Below, piece by piece: positions 18,465 through 27,594 of a stretch of 64,000 nt of DNA. The notes beneath the pieces are model-generated. The model did no database searches. It was not told the origin of the DNA and worked only from the letters and a program-made list of their open reading frames with translations. The position numbers were made by a program, and so were the translations under genes. Origin of the DNA: Amycolatopsis umgeniensis (GTDB lineage: Bacteria; Actinomycetota; Actinomycetes; Mycobacteriales; Pseudonocardiaceae); NCBI RefSeq assembly GCF_014205155.1, contig NZ_JACHMX010000001.1:186001-250000 (forward strand), written 5' to 3'. Numbering within the stretch: the first letter of the stretch is position 1; each line of letters starts with the position of its first letter.

Positions 18465-20083
18465 CCCTCCTTCGCCAGGGCGGCGAGTGCCGCCCGAAGC
18501 TCGCGCTTGCTGGTCTTGCCGACGCCGGTCACCGGGAACTCCGGCACCACCTGGACCAGATCGGGCACCTTGAACGCCGCCACCCCGCGCTCGCGCACGA
18601 ACCGGCGGAGTTCCGCCGCGGCGGGTTCGGCCCCGGCCGCGGGGACGACGTAGGCGCAGGTGCGCTCGCCCAGGTACGGATCCGGCACCGCCACGACGGC
18701 GGCGTCGAGCACGCCGGGGTGGGCCATCAGATGGTTCTCGACCTCTTCGGCGGCCACCTTTTCGCCGCCGCGGTTGATCTGTTCCTTGGCCCGGCCGACC
18801 ACTTCCAGATGTCCCGACGGGTGCTGCCGCACGAGATCTCCCGTGCGATAGAAACCGTCCTCGGTGAACGCGGTCTTGTTGTGCTCGGTGGCGCGGTAGT
18901 AGCCGCGGATCGTGTACGGACCGCGGGTGAGCAGCGCGCCGATCTCGCCCGGCGCGACGACATCGTCCGAAGTGGACAGCGGGTCGTCCGGGTTCACGAC
19001 GCGGATCTCGTCGTCCGGCGAGATCGGCCGTCCCTGCGTCGCGAGGACGTACTCGTCCGGATCGTCGAGGCGGGTGTAGCAGACCAGCCCCTCGGCCATG
19101 CCGAACACCTGCTGCAGGCGGCAGCCCAGCGCGGGCCCGATCTTCTCGGCCAGTTCGCGGGCGCATTTGGCGCCACCGACCAGCAGGACGTCCAAAGAGG
19201 ACAGATCGCGGGTGGTCCTCGCGGCCGCTTGTGCCCACGCGGCGGCCAGCGGCGGCACGAGCCCGGTGATCGTCACGCCCTCGGCCTCGATCAGCCGGAA
19301 CGCGGTGTCGGCGTCCGGACGCGGAGCGAACACCGTGGCCGCTCCCGCGTGCAGCGCCCCGAGCAGACCGGGTGAGCTGAGCGGGAAGTTGTGCGCGGCG
19401 GGCAGTGCGGCCAGGTACACGCTTTCCGGCCGCAGGCCGCAGATCCGGGCGCTTTCCCGGACGCTGTAGAGATAGTCGTCGTGCGTGCGCGGGATCAGCT
19501 TGGGCAGCCCGGTGCTGCCGCCGGACAGCTGAAGGAACGCGACGCCGGCCGGATCCGGGTCCGGCAGAGCGCGCGGGGTGGTCGCTTCGAGCGCGGCGAA
19601 CTCCTCCGTGCCGACGACGAAGACCTCCCGCACCGACGGGATTTCCGCCGCGACCGAGCGGGCCATGGCCGCGTGGTCGAACCGTTCGTGCTCTCCGACG
19701 GTCAGGATCGCCGCGGCCTCGCTCTGTTCGGCGAAGTGCCGCAGTTCGCTGACGCGGTGCGCGGGCAGCGCGAACACCGGCAACGCGCCTGCCCGCCACA
19801 GTCCGAAGACGACGGACGCGAATTCCGGCACGTTCGGCAGTTGCACGACGACCCGGTCACCAGGCCGAATCCCTGCTTCGGCGAATCCGGCGGCGAGCCG
19901 GTGCGCGCGTTCGTCGAGTTCGGCGAAGGTCCAGCGGGCGGTCTCGCCGATCACGGCGAGGCGTTCGGCGTAGGCCTCGGCGAGGCTGGTCAGCAGCTTG
20001 CCGAAGGTCTGGCCGCGCCAGTGTCCCGAAGCCCGGTAGCGAGCGGCGGTTTCGGGCGGCCAGGGCACGTGGTCCGGGTTCAC
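18461..20083 (-). CDS. dhbE: 2,3-dihydroxybenzoate-AMP ligase
   Basis: 540 residues, stand-alone adenylation enzyme that activates 2,3-dihydroxybenzoate and loads the aryl carrier protein. Motifs: [41 protein letters not shown], and the catalytic Lys region [11 protein letters not shown]. In the pocket segment [10 protein letters not shown], Ser where salicylate enzymes such as YbtE have Cys favours DHB over salicylate. The GTG at 20083 is preceded by GGAGGGAG and overlaps dhbC in a GTGA tetrad; a longer frame to 20242 runs through dhbC coding and was rejected. Confidence 0.95.
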
Positions 20084-21276
20084 GCCACTCCCTCCAGCCC
20101 GAGCGCCCGCAGCATGGTGCCGAACTTCGCGCCGGTCTCGGCGAGCTCGGCCGCCGGGTCGGAGCCCGCCACCACTCCCGCGCCGGCGAACAGCCGCACG
20201 GTCCGGTCGCGGACCTCGGCGCAGCGGATGGTGACGACCCATTCACCGTCACCGTCCTGATCGGTCCAGCCGACGAGACCCGCGTAGTAGCCGCGATCCT
20301 CGGGTTCGAGCGCGGCGATGGTGTCGCGGGCGAGTCCGGTCGGGACACCGCATACGGCGGGCGTCGGATGCAGCGCCTCGGCCAGCGCGAGCGCGGACGA
20401 ACCCGCGTCACCCGCGTCGGCGAGCCGCCCGCTGATCCGGGTCGAGAGATGCCACATCGTGGGGGTGCCGATCACCTCGGGTTCGGCGGGAACATCGAGG
20501 TCCACACAGAACCGGCCCAGCACCCCGGCCACCTGCGCCGCGACGTGGGCGTGTTCGGCGAGGTCCTTTTCGGACGCCAGCAGCTCACTGATCCGGCGCG
20601 CGTTCTCCGCGTCGTCGGCCACTCGCGGTCGCGACCCCGCCAGCGGGTTGGCCGTCACGATCCGGCCGCGCCGGGAGACCAGCAGCTCCGGGCTCGCGCC
20701 GATCAGGGTGCGCGGCGCGGGATCCCCGGGCGCGCTGACATCGACGGCGAAAGCGTGGGCCGCCGGGTCTGCGTGGACGAGACGGGCCAGCAGCCGCGGC
20801 ACGGCGATGGGATCGCCACCGGTGACGTCGAGGCAGCGGGCCAGCACGATCTTGCGCAGGTCACCGTCGCGGATCTCGTCCAGCGCCCGTTCGACGGCAG
20901 TGGTGTAGACCTCCGGCGCGGGGCGCGGCGAAACCGACCAGCTACCGCCACCGAGCGGGGCGACCGGCCTCCCCGCTCCCGGCGGGCCCGCCCGGCGCAC
21001 CACGGCGGGCACCACCAAGCTGCTCGGGGCATCGGGCCGGAACCCGATCGCCCCGGCCACCACGGGCTCCGTCACGCCCGCCACGAGGGCGGCGTCGAGG
21101 ACTTCGGCGGCGGCGTGGGCGCGCCTGCCCGGCGCCGCGTGGACCGGGGAGTACACCCCGTCGGCGAGCAGCGATCCTCGAGCGGACGAGTAGTAGAACG
21201 ATCCGGGCAGGTACGCCGCCAGCAGATCGGCCGCCTGGTGGACCGGCCTTGGTCGGGCCGGTGCAGGTGAGGACAC
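20080..21276 (-). CDS. dhbC: Isochorismate synthase
   Basis: 398 residues from the GTG at 21276, which has AAAGGGAA at good spacing; an in-frame ATG at 21318 would add 14 residues but lacks a ribosome site. It converts chorismate to isochorismate. MST-family blocks seen are [57 protein letters not shown] and the Mg-binding C-terminal [18 protein letters not shown]. First gene of the long siderophore operon, about 110 bp downstream of a near-perfect iron box. Confidence 0.94.
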   Translation of the reverse strand: MSSPAPARPRPVHQAADLLAAYLPGSFYYSSARGSLLADGVYSPVHAAPGRRAHAAAEVLDAALVAGVTEPVVAGAIGFRPDAPSSLVVPAVVRRAGPPGAGRPVAPLGGGSWSVSPRPAPEVYTTAVERALDEIRDGDLRKIVLARCLDVTGGDPIAVPRLLARLVHADPAAHAFAVDVSAPGDPAPRTLIGASPELLVSRRGRIVTANPLAGSRPRVADDAENARRISELLASEKDLAEHAHVAAQVAGVLGRFCVDLDVPAEPEVIGTPTMWHLSTRISGRLADAGDAGSSALALAEALHPTPAVCGVPTGLARDTIAALEPEDRGYYAGLVGWTDQDGDGEWVVTIRCAEVRDRTVRLFAGAGVVAGSDPAAELAETGAKFGTMLRALGLEGVA

Positions 21277-21385
21277 GACAGGATTCCCTTTCGCAAATAC
21301 TACTGACCAGGTGGGCACTCTTGGTGTGTCGCAGTGCCTCTTGCCGACGCGGACCGCGACCCCCCGGACGCGCCGAACACACCTT

Positions 21386-21404
21386 TTCGGTTAGCCTAAC
21401 CTAA
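21386..21404 (-). promoter_or_regulatory. Iron box (IdeR/DmdR-type operator) of the dhbC-to-DAHP-synthase operon
   Basis: TTCGGTTAGCCTAACCTAA matches the 19-bp actinobacterial iron-box palindrome at 18 positions when either central base is accepted. It lies between dhbA and dhbC, about 110 bp before the dhbC start. Fe(II)-loaded DtxR-family repressors bind such sites, so the operon should be off when iron is plentiful. Confidence 0.88.
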
Positions 21405-21442
21405 TCATATGGACCCGAAAAGTCTTCGTTGCGTCATCGAGA

Positions 21443-22213
21443 TCACGCGCGGAGCGTGGCGCCGCCGTCGACGTAGAGGTTCTGCATCGTGATGTGCCGC
21501 GCCCGATCGGAGGCCAAAAACAGGACCGCGTCGGCGATGTCGGCGGGTTCGGCTATCCGGCCCAGCGGTATGCCGACCCGGTATTGCTCCTGATTTCCCG
21601 CGATGACACGGTCCGCACCGTTTTCGTCCGTCCACAGTAGACGCTGCATATCGGTGTCGGTCGAGCCGGGCGAGACGATGTTGCAGCGGATTCCGGAGCC
21701 CGCGAGTTCGAGGCCGAGGCAGCGGGTCAGCATCGTCGCCGCGGCCTTCGAGGCGGCATAGGCCGCCATCCCGGTCCGTGGGACACCCGCGGCGTTCGAC
21801 CCGACCGTCACCAGCACACCGCTCCGGCGGGGCACCATCCGGCGGGAAATCTCGCGGAGCACGGTGAAGACACCGGTGGAGTTGACCGCGAAGGTCGCCG
21901 CCCAGTCCTCGTCGCTCGTCTCACGGACGGTCCCCGGTTTCAGCACGCCCGCGACGGCCGCCCCGATCCCGATCGGCCCGAGTTCGCGTTCGACCTCGTC
22001 GACCACCCGGGCCACGGCCGAGGGATCCCCGACGTCCGCGACGAACGAGGTCACCCCGTCCCGGGAAGACCCCTCCACCAGATCCACCGCCGCCACGATC
22101 GCGCCGGCCTCGGCGAGCCCGGCCACGACGGCCGCCCCGATCCCGCGCGCGCCTCCGGTGACGAGCGCGACCTTGCCCTCGATCCCTTCCACGCCGAACC
22201 ACCCCACGTCCAT
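21443..22213 (-). CDS. dhbA: 2,3-dihydro-2,3-dihydroxybenzoate dehydrogenase
   Basis: 256 residues, classical SDR. NAD-binding [11 protein letters not shown] near residue 20, catalytic Tyr/Lys in AAYAASKAA, then the EntA/DhbA-type tail: [17 protein letters not shown] and [18 protein letters not shown]. It oxidises the isochorismatase product to 2,3-dihydroxybenzoate and so fixes the catecholate as DHB rather than salicylate. The gene is a separate unit upstream of dhbC on the same strand, with its own iron box at the start codon. AAGG sits about 10 nt before the ATG. Confidence 0.94.
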   Translation of the reverse strand: MDVGWFGVEGIEGKVALVTGGARGIGAAVVAGLAEAGAIVAAVDLVEGSSRDGVTSFVADVGDPSAVARVVDEVERELGPIGIGAAVAGVLKPGTVRETSDEDWAATFAVNSTGVFTVLREISRRMVPRRSGVLVTVGSNAAGVPRTGMAAYAASKAAATMLTRCLGLELAGSGIRCNIVSPGSTDTDMQRLLWTDENGADRVIAGNQEQYRVGIPLGRIAEPADIADAVLFLASDRARHITMQNLYVDGGATLRA

Positions 22214-22231
22214 TTGCTTAGCCTTGCCTAA
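22213..22231 (-). promoter_or_regulatory. Iron box abutting the dhbA start codon
   Basis: Read on the minus strand the site is TTAGGCAAGGCTAAGCAAA, about 15 of 19 matches to the iron-box consensus. It overlaps the ribosome-binding region and touches the ATG, so the repressor would cover the transcript leader rather than the -35/-10 region. Weaker than the dhbC box. Confidence 0.7.
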
Positions 22232-22287
22232 GCTAGCTGGGGAATCCGGGCAAAGCGAGGGAACGACACCGGTGATTCGGGCCACTC

Positions 22288-22749
22288 CTAACCGGGCAGC
22301 GGGCAGGACAGTGGACCTCTCACGCTTCCTCCGCCCCGTAAGGTGATCTGCGCGCTGCCGCCGAGCGAGTCCCTGGCGGTGCACACGATCTGGTCGACGG
22401 CTCTCGCCGACAGCCCGGTGACGGCGACCGAAAGGGTCACCGTCACGCCGTTGGGTGCGGGTATCTGGTCGAGAACCGTGATACCAGGTGGGACTTCGCT
22501 GGTGTAGCGACGTTCCCGCTCGCTCTCGTCCGGACCGGCGGCGAGCAGGTCGATGGGGCTCGCCGGGGCCAGTTCGCCGGCGAGCGGACGCAGCACCCGG
22601 ACCGGCTGCCCGCCGGACAGGAAGTAGAGCACCGCCCCGTTGGCCGGGCCGACCGGCGCGGGCGCGCCGGGGATCACACCGCTGGGCCGGACCCCGCATC
22701 CGGCGACCGCCGAAACCATCAGGAGCAGCACGAGCCAGGTCTTCCTCAT
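22288..22749 (-). CDS. Small GerMN-like lipoprotein linked to a two-component system
   Basis: 153 residues. Signal peptide [18 protein letters not shown] gives a lipobox with Cys-18. The mature part ([42 protein letters not shown], later [23 protein letters not shown]) has the pattern of a single GerMN domain, the module found in LpqB, the MtrAB-associated lipoprotein. Its ATG overlaps the kinase stop (ATGA). It probably modulates the sensor at the membrane; this is inferred from order response regulator-kinase-lipoprotein. Confidence 0.78.
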   Translation of the reverse strand: MRKTWLVLLLMVSAVAGCGVRPSGVIPGAPAPVGPANGAVLYFLSGGQPVRVLRPLAGELAPASPIDLLAAGPDESERERRYTSEVPPGITVLDQIPAPNGVTVTLSVAVTGLSARAVDQIVCTARDSLGGSAQITLRGGGSVRGPLSCPLPG

Positions 22750-24152
22750 GCCGTCGCTCCCTGACGAGGCAGCCGTAACGTGAACACCGCGCCGCCGTCC
22801 ATGCCGTTCTCGGCGACCAGGGTTCCGCCGTGCAGACGGGCGTTCTCCCAGGCGATCGCGAGACCGAGCCCGCTCCCGCCCGAACGCGCCCTGGCCGAAT
22901 CCGCCTTGTAGAACCGGTCGAACACGTGCGGCAGCACCGCGGGCGCCAGCCCGGGCCCGCGATCCGCGACCTCCAGCGTGATCCACTCCCCCGTTTCGGC
23001 GAGACGGAGCGTGACGGGCTTTTCCCCGTGCCGCACCGCGTTGCCGACCAGATTCGCCACGATGACATCCAGCCGCCGCGGATCGAGCACGGCGAAGATC
23101 CCGGCGGGCAGGTCTCGCTCCACCTCGCCGGTCCAGCCGCGGATGCGCAGGCTCGCCGTGACCACCTCGGCGACGTCGACCTCTTCCGGGGCGAGCGCGG
23201 CGGCTCCGGCGTCGAACCGGGACACCTCGATGAGGTCGTTCACCAGCCGCGTCAGGTGATGTGTTTCGTCGATGGTCATCCGCGCGGCACGACCGGCGTC
23301 CCCGGGCAGCCGCGATGCCTCTTGCTCCAGCACGTCCGCGACCGCGGTCATCGCGGCCAGCGGAGTGCGCAATTCGTGCGAGACGTCGGCGACGAACCGC
23401 CGCGCGTCGGATTCCATCCGTTCCAGCTCACCGACATGACGTTCCAGTGCTTCGGCCGTCTCGTTGAACGTCCGCGCGACTCCGGCCAGTTCGTCCGAAC
23501 CGCGGACACTGATCCGGGCCCGCAGGTCACCCGCCCCCAGCCGCTGCGCCGCGTCGCCCAGCTCCCGCACCGGCCGCAGGACACCGCGTGCGGCCAGCAA
23601 GGCCAGCCCGATGGCGAAAACGAGCGCCACCCCGCCGATCAGCCAGGCACGCGTGGCGAGTTCGTCGATGCTCGATTCCTCCGGATCCATACTGCGCGCG
23701 ATGTAGGCCTCGATACCCGAGGCCCGTTGCTGCCCGCCCGGGAGCAGCACGGTGAACCTGGTCCCCACCACCAACATCGGTGTACCGCCGGAGTCGACCC
23801 GTTGCCAGGCAACGTTCCCCGACCGCACCTGATCGCGAAGTTCGGGTGAGATCAGCGATCGGAGTTGCGCGTTCCCACTCGCCTGGTCCTCGTACAGCAC
23901 CAGGGAACTCAGGTCCCGGTCGGACAGTTCGCCGCTGATCCGGTCCAGCGTCCCGCCCGCCGGCGGCAGCGGGCCGAGCGGGTACAGCGCGGCGGCCTTG
24001 TCGACCAGGACGCGCGCGGTGGCGTCCTGTGCCTGCTGGAGGATCACCGTGCGGGACTGGACGTAGGCGGCGCCGGCGACCGTCGCGGCGGTGATCACGA
24101 CCAGCAGGCTGAACGCCATCAGCAGCCGTGTGCGCAGACCCCAAAGCTTCAC
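22746..24152 (-). CDS. Sensor histidine kinase
   Basis: 468 residues. Two membrane helices (about 10-31 and 168-190) flank a roughly 130-residue extracytoplasmic sensor, followed by HAMP, a HisKA dimerisation domain with the phospho-acceptor in [13 protein letters not shown] (His about 257) and an ATPase domain with N box [16 protein letters not shown] and GGSGLGLAI. The gene overlaps the response regulator gene by 4 nt. The signal sensed cannot be read from sequence; neighbouring VanY suggests cell-wall status (inference). Confidence 0.93.
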   Translation of the reverse strand: MKLWGLRTRLLMAFSLLVVITAATVAGAAYVQSRTVILQQAQDATARVLVDKAAALYPLGPLPPAGGTLDRISGELSDRDLSSLVLYEDQASGNAQLRSLISPELRDQVRSGNVAWQRVDSGGTPMLVVGTRFTVLLPGGQQRASGIEAYIARSMDPEESSIDELATRAWLIGGVALVFAIGLALLAARGVLRPVRELGDAAQRLGAGDLRARISVRGSDELAGVARTFNETAEALERHVGELERMESDARRFVADVSHELRTPLAAMTAVADVLEQEASRLPGDAGRAARMTIDETHHLTRLVNDLIEVSRFDAGAAALAPEEVDVAEVVTASLRIRGWTGEVERDLPAGIFAVLDPRRLDVIVANLVGNAVRHGEKPVTLRLAETGEWITLEVADRGPGLAPAVLPHVFDRFYKADSARARSGGSGLGLAIAWENARLHGGTLVAENGMDGGAVFTLRLPRQGATA

Positions 24153-24841
24153 AGCGGCCCGAAGCGGTAGCCGAATCCGCGGACCGTCTGGACGTACACC
24201 GGCGCGGACGAGTCGTCCTCGATCTTCGCGCGCAGCCGTTGCACGCAGGCGTCGACGACCCGGGAGTCACCGAAATAGCCGTGCTCCCACACGCTTTCCA
24301 GCAGGTACTGGCGGCTGAGCACCCGGCCGGGGACCTGGGTGAGTTCCAGCAGCAGCCGCAGTTCGGTCGGGGCGAGGGCGACGGGTTTGCCGCCCTTCGT
24401 CACCGTCAGCGCGGCGCGGTCGACGCCGAGCTCGCCGTGCTGCTCGATCTCGCACTGCGCGGGCACCGGGGGCGGCGTCTGCGCGGTGCGGCGCAGCACG
24501 GCCCGGATCCGTGCCTCCAGCACCTGTGCCCTGGCGGGCTTGACCACGTAGTCGTCCGCGCCGGCGGCGAGCCCGGCCACCACGTCGATGTCCTCGTTGC
24601 GCGCGGTGAGCATGATGATCGGCAGGTCACCGGCGGCCCGGATCCGGCGGCAGACCTCGAATCCGTCCAGCCCGGGCAGCATCAGATCCAGCACGACGAT
24701 GTCCGGCGGCCGCGACGCGAGCCGGGCGAGGCCTTCCTCGCCGGTGGCCACCGCGTCGACCGCGTGGCCCCGGCCGCCCAGCGCCATGCTCAGCCCCTCA
24801 CGCACGGCTTGGTCGTCTTCGATGAGCAGCACCCTGGGCAT
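24149..24841 (-). CDS. OmpR-family response regulator
   Basis: 230 residues. Receiver domain with acidic pair EDD at 8-10, phosphorylatable Asp-52 (VVLDLMLPG), Thr in MLTARN and Lys in VVKPA, then a winged-helix DNA-binding domain ending [15 protein letters not shown] start at MPRVLLIEDD (24841); an in-frame ATG at 24883 would add 14 residues without a better ribosome site. Divergent from the VanY-like gene across a 196-bp spacer holding a direct repeat. Confidence 0.93.
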   Translation of the reverse strand: MPRVLLIEDDQAVREGLSMALGGRGHAVDAVATGEEGLARLASRPPDIVVLDLMLPGLDGFEVCRRIRAAGDLPIIMLTARNEDIDVVAGLAAGADDYVVKPARAQVLEARIRAVLRRTAQTPPPVPAQCEIEQHGELGVDRAALTVTKGGKPVALAPTELRLLLELTQVPGRVLSRQYLLESVWEHGYFGDSRVVDACVQRLRAKIEDDSSAPVYVQTVRGFGYRFGPL

Positions 24842-24912
24842 GCCGACGACTATCGCAGCGCCGGACGGAATCCGCTCGTCCATGACACGCCATGGTGCCC
24901 GCCCGGCTTCCG

Positions 24913-24932
24913 CGGAACGTCCACGGAATGTC
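24913..24932. promoter_or_regulatory. Candidate response-regulator direct repeat in the divergent spacer
   Basis: CGGAACGTC at 24913 and CGGAATGTC at 24924 are direct repeats with 11-bp spacing, the spacing favoured by OmpR-family dimers. Next to them CACGGA/TCCGTG (24943-24958) forms a short inverted repeat. The site could control the two-component operon, the VanY-like gene, or both. Sequence-based inference only. Confidence 0.4.
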
Positions 24933-25037
24933 TTCGTTCTGTCACGGAGTGGTCCGTGCGGAACGGTGACATATTCGTCGGCGTCCGCGCACTCCGCCGC
25001 GATCGGCCTCGGACAAGCGCCGTCGACTGTGAACGGC

Positions 25038-25544
25038 ATGAAGGAACTCGTTTTCGCGGTGGTCACCCGCGTCCTCGCGCTGCTGCTGCTGATCCCGGCG
25101 TGGCTGCGGTCCCCCGGCGACGCCCGGCGGCTCGCCTGCGGATGGGCGCTGTCGCTCCGGTTTCCCACCGAGAACCTCGCCGGGCTCACCGGTGGCACCC
25201 TCGCCGCGTTCACCGCCGCCAGGACCGAAGCGTTCTGGCGGCACCGGACACTGCTCGGCCTCACCTCGGGACACCGAGACGCAGCCGAGCAGCACCGTCT
25301 GTTCCTCGCCGAGGCCGGACGCGACGGAAAACGTGTCCTGCCGCCGAAGGACTCGGCGCACGTCAGGGGGACCGCGCTGGACGTCCGGCCGCGCGAGGGC
25401 GCGCAGTGGCTGGAAGACCACGGCGCCCGCTTCGCGCTCTACCGGATCTACGACAACGAGTGGTGGCATTTCGAGTACCGGCCGGGAGCCGCTCCGCCCG
25501 CACGGCTGCCTCACCCCGGCTGGCAGGCGGAGGTCACCCGGTGA
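25038..25544 (+). CDS. VanY-type D-alanyl-D-alanine carboxypeptidase (peptidase M15B)
   Basis: 168 residues. An N-terminal hydrophobic segment (about 2-16) suggests membrane anchoring or export. Metal and catalytic motifs are complete: TSGHRDAAEQHRLF, SAHVRGTALDVRP (His and Asp ligands) and NEWWHFEY (catalytic Glu and third-ligand His). It would trim the terminal D-Ala from peptidoglycan stem peptides, which can lower sensitivity to glycopeptides. It is divergent from a two-component system; its end overlaps the convergent gene by 11 nt. Confidence 0.9.
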   Translation: MKELVFAVVTRVLALLLLIPAWLRSPGDARRLACGWALSLRFPTENLAGLTGGTLAAFTAARTEAFWRHRTLLGLTSGHRDAAEQHRLFLAEAGRDGKRVLPPKDSAHVRGTALDVRPREGAQWLEDHGARFALYRIYDNEWWHFEYRPGAAPPARLPHPGWQAEVTR

Positions 25545-26538
25545 CGGTCACCCGCGGCGCCAGCGCCGCCAGGAAGTCGGCCGCGTCGAAGGCCTCCCCG
25601 GCCGAGACGACCCCGGTCGCCTTGGTCCGCCCGTCGAGCACCCGCTGGACGGCCTCCACCACCAGCGGCGCGGTGATCGCGTAGATGTCCTGGCCCTGTG
25701 CGACGATCCGCCGTTCCTCCGCACCCGAACGCACGACGACGTCGACCACGAACGTCTGCGAGGAAGGGCCGTACGCGTCGGGCGACGGCGTCTCGGGCGT
25801 CACGACCTCGCGGGCCGCGTCGGTGGTCATGTACGTGGTCACTTCGGGAATGGCGAGATGGCTCGGGACGGTGACGACGTCGGCCATCGTGAACTCGCCG
25901 AGTACGGCGCGGGTCCCGAGCGGCTCGGGGAAGTCCCAGTCCAACGTGGGCAGCGCGTCGTCACGGTGTTCGATCCGGCCGCCGGAGAACCGGATCCGCT
26001 TCCCGTTCCGCCGCTCCCGCGAGACCTTGCCCGCCGCACGCGTCCCTTCCGTCGGATGCCAGCTGCTCAGTCCGTAGGCGATGTGCGCTTCGTCGGCGGA
26101 CGTCCAGTCGCCCATCGCGGCGGTGACCATCAGGTCGCCGAGACCGCCGAAGAACGCCATCGCCGGGATCACCGTCGCCCCTTCCGCGCGATCGCCGAAC
26201 CGCGCGAAGGTGTCGATGTTCGCTTCGAGCTCGGCGGCCACGTCGAGGTACGGGATGCCCGCCCGCAGTGCCGCTTCGATCACCGGCGCGGCGGTGTCGG
26301 CGAACGGCCCGGCGGCGTTGATCACCGCGTCCGCGCCTTCGAAGGCGCGATCGAGCGAAGCCGGGTCGTAGACCGAAGCCTGCCGGATCTCGAGATCCGG
26401 CCAAGGCAGAGCGCGCAGTTTCGCCTCGTCGCGGCCGACGGCGAGCACCCCGAATCCGCGCTCGCGCAATTCCGCCACCACGAACCGGCCGGTGTGCCCG
26501 TAAGCCCCGAACACCGCGACGTCATACCCCGTACCCAT
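25534..26538 (-). CDS. Saccharopine-dehydrogenase-like NAD(P)-binding protein
   Basis: 334 residues. It begins with a Rossmann motif (VAVFGAYGHTGRFVVAELRERG) and continues with GADAVINAAGPFADTAAPVIEAALRAGIPYLDVAAE, the hallmark of saccharopine-dehydrogenase-like oxidoreductases and trans-acting enoyl reductases. The ATG at 26538 has AGGAG at ideal spacing. It is divergent from a GlxA-type regulator 100 bp away, which may control it. Substrate unknown. Confidence 0.85.
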   Translation of the reverse strand: MGTGYDVAVFGAYGHTGRFVVAELRERGFGVLAVGRDEAKLRALPWPDLEIRQASVYDPASLDRAFEGADAVINAAGPFADTAAPVIEAALRAGIPYLDVAAELEANIDTFARFGDRAEGATVIPAMAFFGGLGDLMVTAAMGDWTSADEAHIAYGLSSWHPTEGTRAAGKVSRERRNGKRIRFSGGRIEHRDDALPTLDWDFPEPLGTRAVLGEFTMADVVTVPSHLAIPEVTTYMTTDAAREVVTPETPSPDAYGPSSQTFVVDVVVRSGAEERRIVAQGQDIYAITAPLVVEAVQRVLDGRTKATGVVSAGEAFDAADFLAALAPRVTVTG

Positions 26539-26637
26539 GGGTTCTCCTGCCCTTGACTGATCCACTGTGGACCATCCTGCCGACGGGAACCGCCCGCCGA
26601 CAGTGTCCGGAACGCCATCATGCGTACACTTTCGGAC

Positions 26638-27594
26638 ATGAGTACGGTCGCCCTCGCCGCCACCGACGGCATGCTGCAGTTCGAGCTGGCCATCGCCCAA
26701 GAGGTCTTCGGCTCGGGCCTGCCGGGCTTCGGCCCCTGGTACGAACTCGTCGTCTGCGGTCCGGCCCCGGTGAAGGTCGGCAGGTTCCTCCTCGAACCGG
26801 ATCACGGGCTCGATCAGCTCGTGCGCGCCGACACGGTCATCGTCCCCGGCTGGGCCGACATCGACGTCGACCCGCCCGCGGACCTCGTCGAGGCCGTGCG
26901 CGCCGCCCACGAAGCGGGCGCCCGGGTGGCGTCCCTGTGCACGGGCGCGTTCGTACTGGCGGCCGCCGGTCTCCTCGATGGCCGCCGCGCCACGACGCAC
27001 TGGGCGCATACCGACGTCCTCGCCGCCCGCCATCCTTTGGTGGAGGTCGATCCGGACGTCCTCTACGTCGACAACGGCAGCGTGCTGACGTCGGCGGGCA
27101 AGGCCGCCGCGATGGACCTGTGCCTGCATCTGGTCCGCTCGGACCACGGTTCGGCGGTCGCGAACACCGTCGCCCGCCGGTTGGTCGTCCCGCCGCATCG
27201 CGCGGGCGGGCAGGCCCAGTTCGTCACCGCTCCGGTGCCGGAGCAGGACGACCATCCGCTCGGCGGCCTGCTCCCCTGGGTGACCGAACGGCTGGACCGG
27301 CCGCTGACCGTCGAAGACCTCGCCCGGCACGCCAACATGAGTTCGCGCAACCTGGCGCGCCACTTCCGGTCGGCGACCGGGACGACACCGTTGCGCTGGC
27401 TGCTGATCCAGCGCATCCGCCGCGCGCAGGAACTACTGGAGCGGACCGACGACAGCGTCGACCTCATCGCGGAGGCCACCGGGATGGGGACGGCCGCGAC
27501 CCTCCGACGGCATTTCAACCGGACCGTCGGAGTGCCGCCGGACAGCTACCGCCGCACCTTCCGCGCTCAGACGGCTAGCGGAGCCGCGCCGTGA
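26638..27594 (+). CDS. GlxA-family transcriptional regulator (DJ-1/PfpI plus AraC)
   Basis: 318 residues from the ATG at 26638; an in-frame ATG at 26620 adds six residues. The first ~170 residues form a DJ-1/PfpI amidotransferase-like domain (ASLCTGAFVLAAAGLLDGRRATTHW, with the nucleophile-elbow Cys). The last ~100 form an AraC double helix-turn-helix (LARHANMSSRNLARHFRSATGTTPLRWL and IAEATGMGTAATLRRHFNRTVG). Likely regulates the divergent oxidoreductase. TGTCCG (26604) and CGGACA (26633) make a possible operator around the start. Confidence 0.9.
   Translation: MSTVALAATDGMLQFELAIAQEVFGSGLPGFGPWYELVVCGPAPVKVGRFLLEPDHGLDQLVRADTVIVPGWADIDVDPPADLVEAVRAAHEAGARVASLCTGAFVLAAAGLLDGRRATTHWAHTDVLAARHPLVEVDPDVLYVDNGSVLTSAGKAAAMDLCLHLVRSDHGSAVANTVARRLVVPPHRAGGQAQFVTAPVPEQDDHPLGGLLPWVTERLDRPLTVEDLARHANMSSRNLARHFRSATGTTPLRWLLIQRIRRAQELLERTDDSVDLIAEATGMGTAATLRRHFNRTVGVPPDSYRRTFRAQTASGAAP

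Noticed and set aside
18461..20083. Salicylate-AMP ligase instead of DHB ligase
   Set aside because: The pocket has Ser in PLSSPG and a dedicated dhbA with isochorismatase is present, both pointing to DHB.
22288..24841. VanRS-type or MtrAB identity for the two-component system
   Set aside because: Domains fit many OmpR/kinase pairs; the lipoprotein is much shorter than LpqB and no vanHAX genes are present, so no symbol was given.
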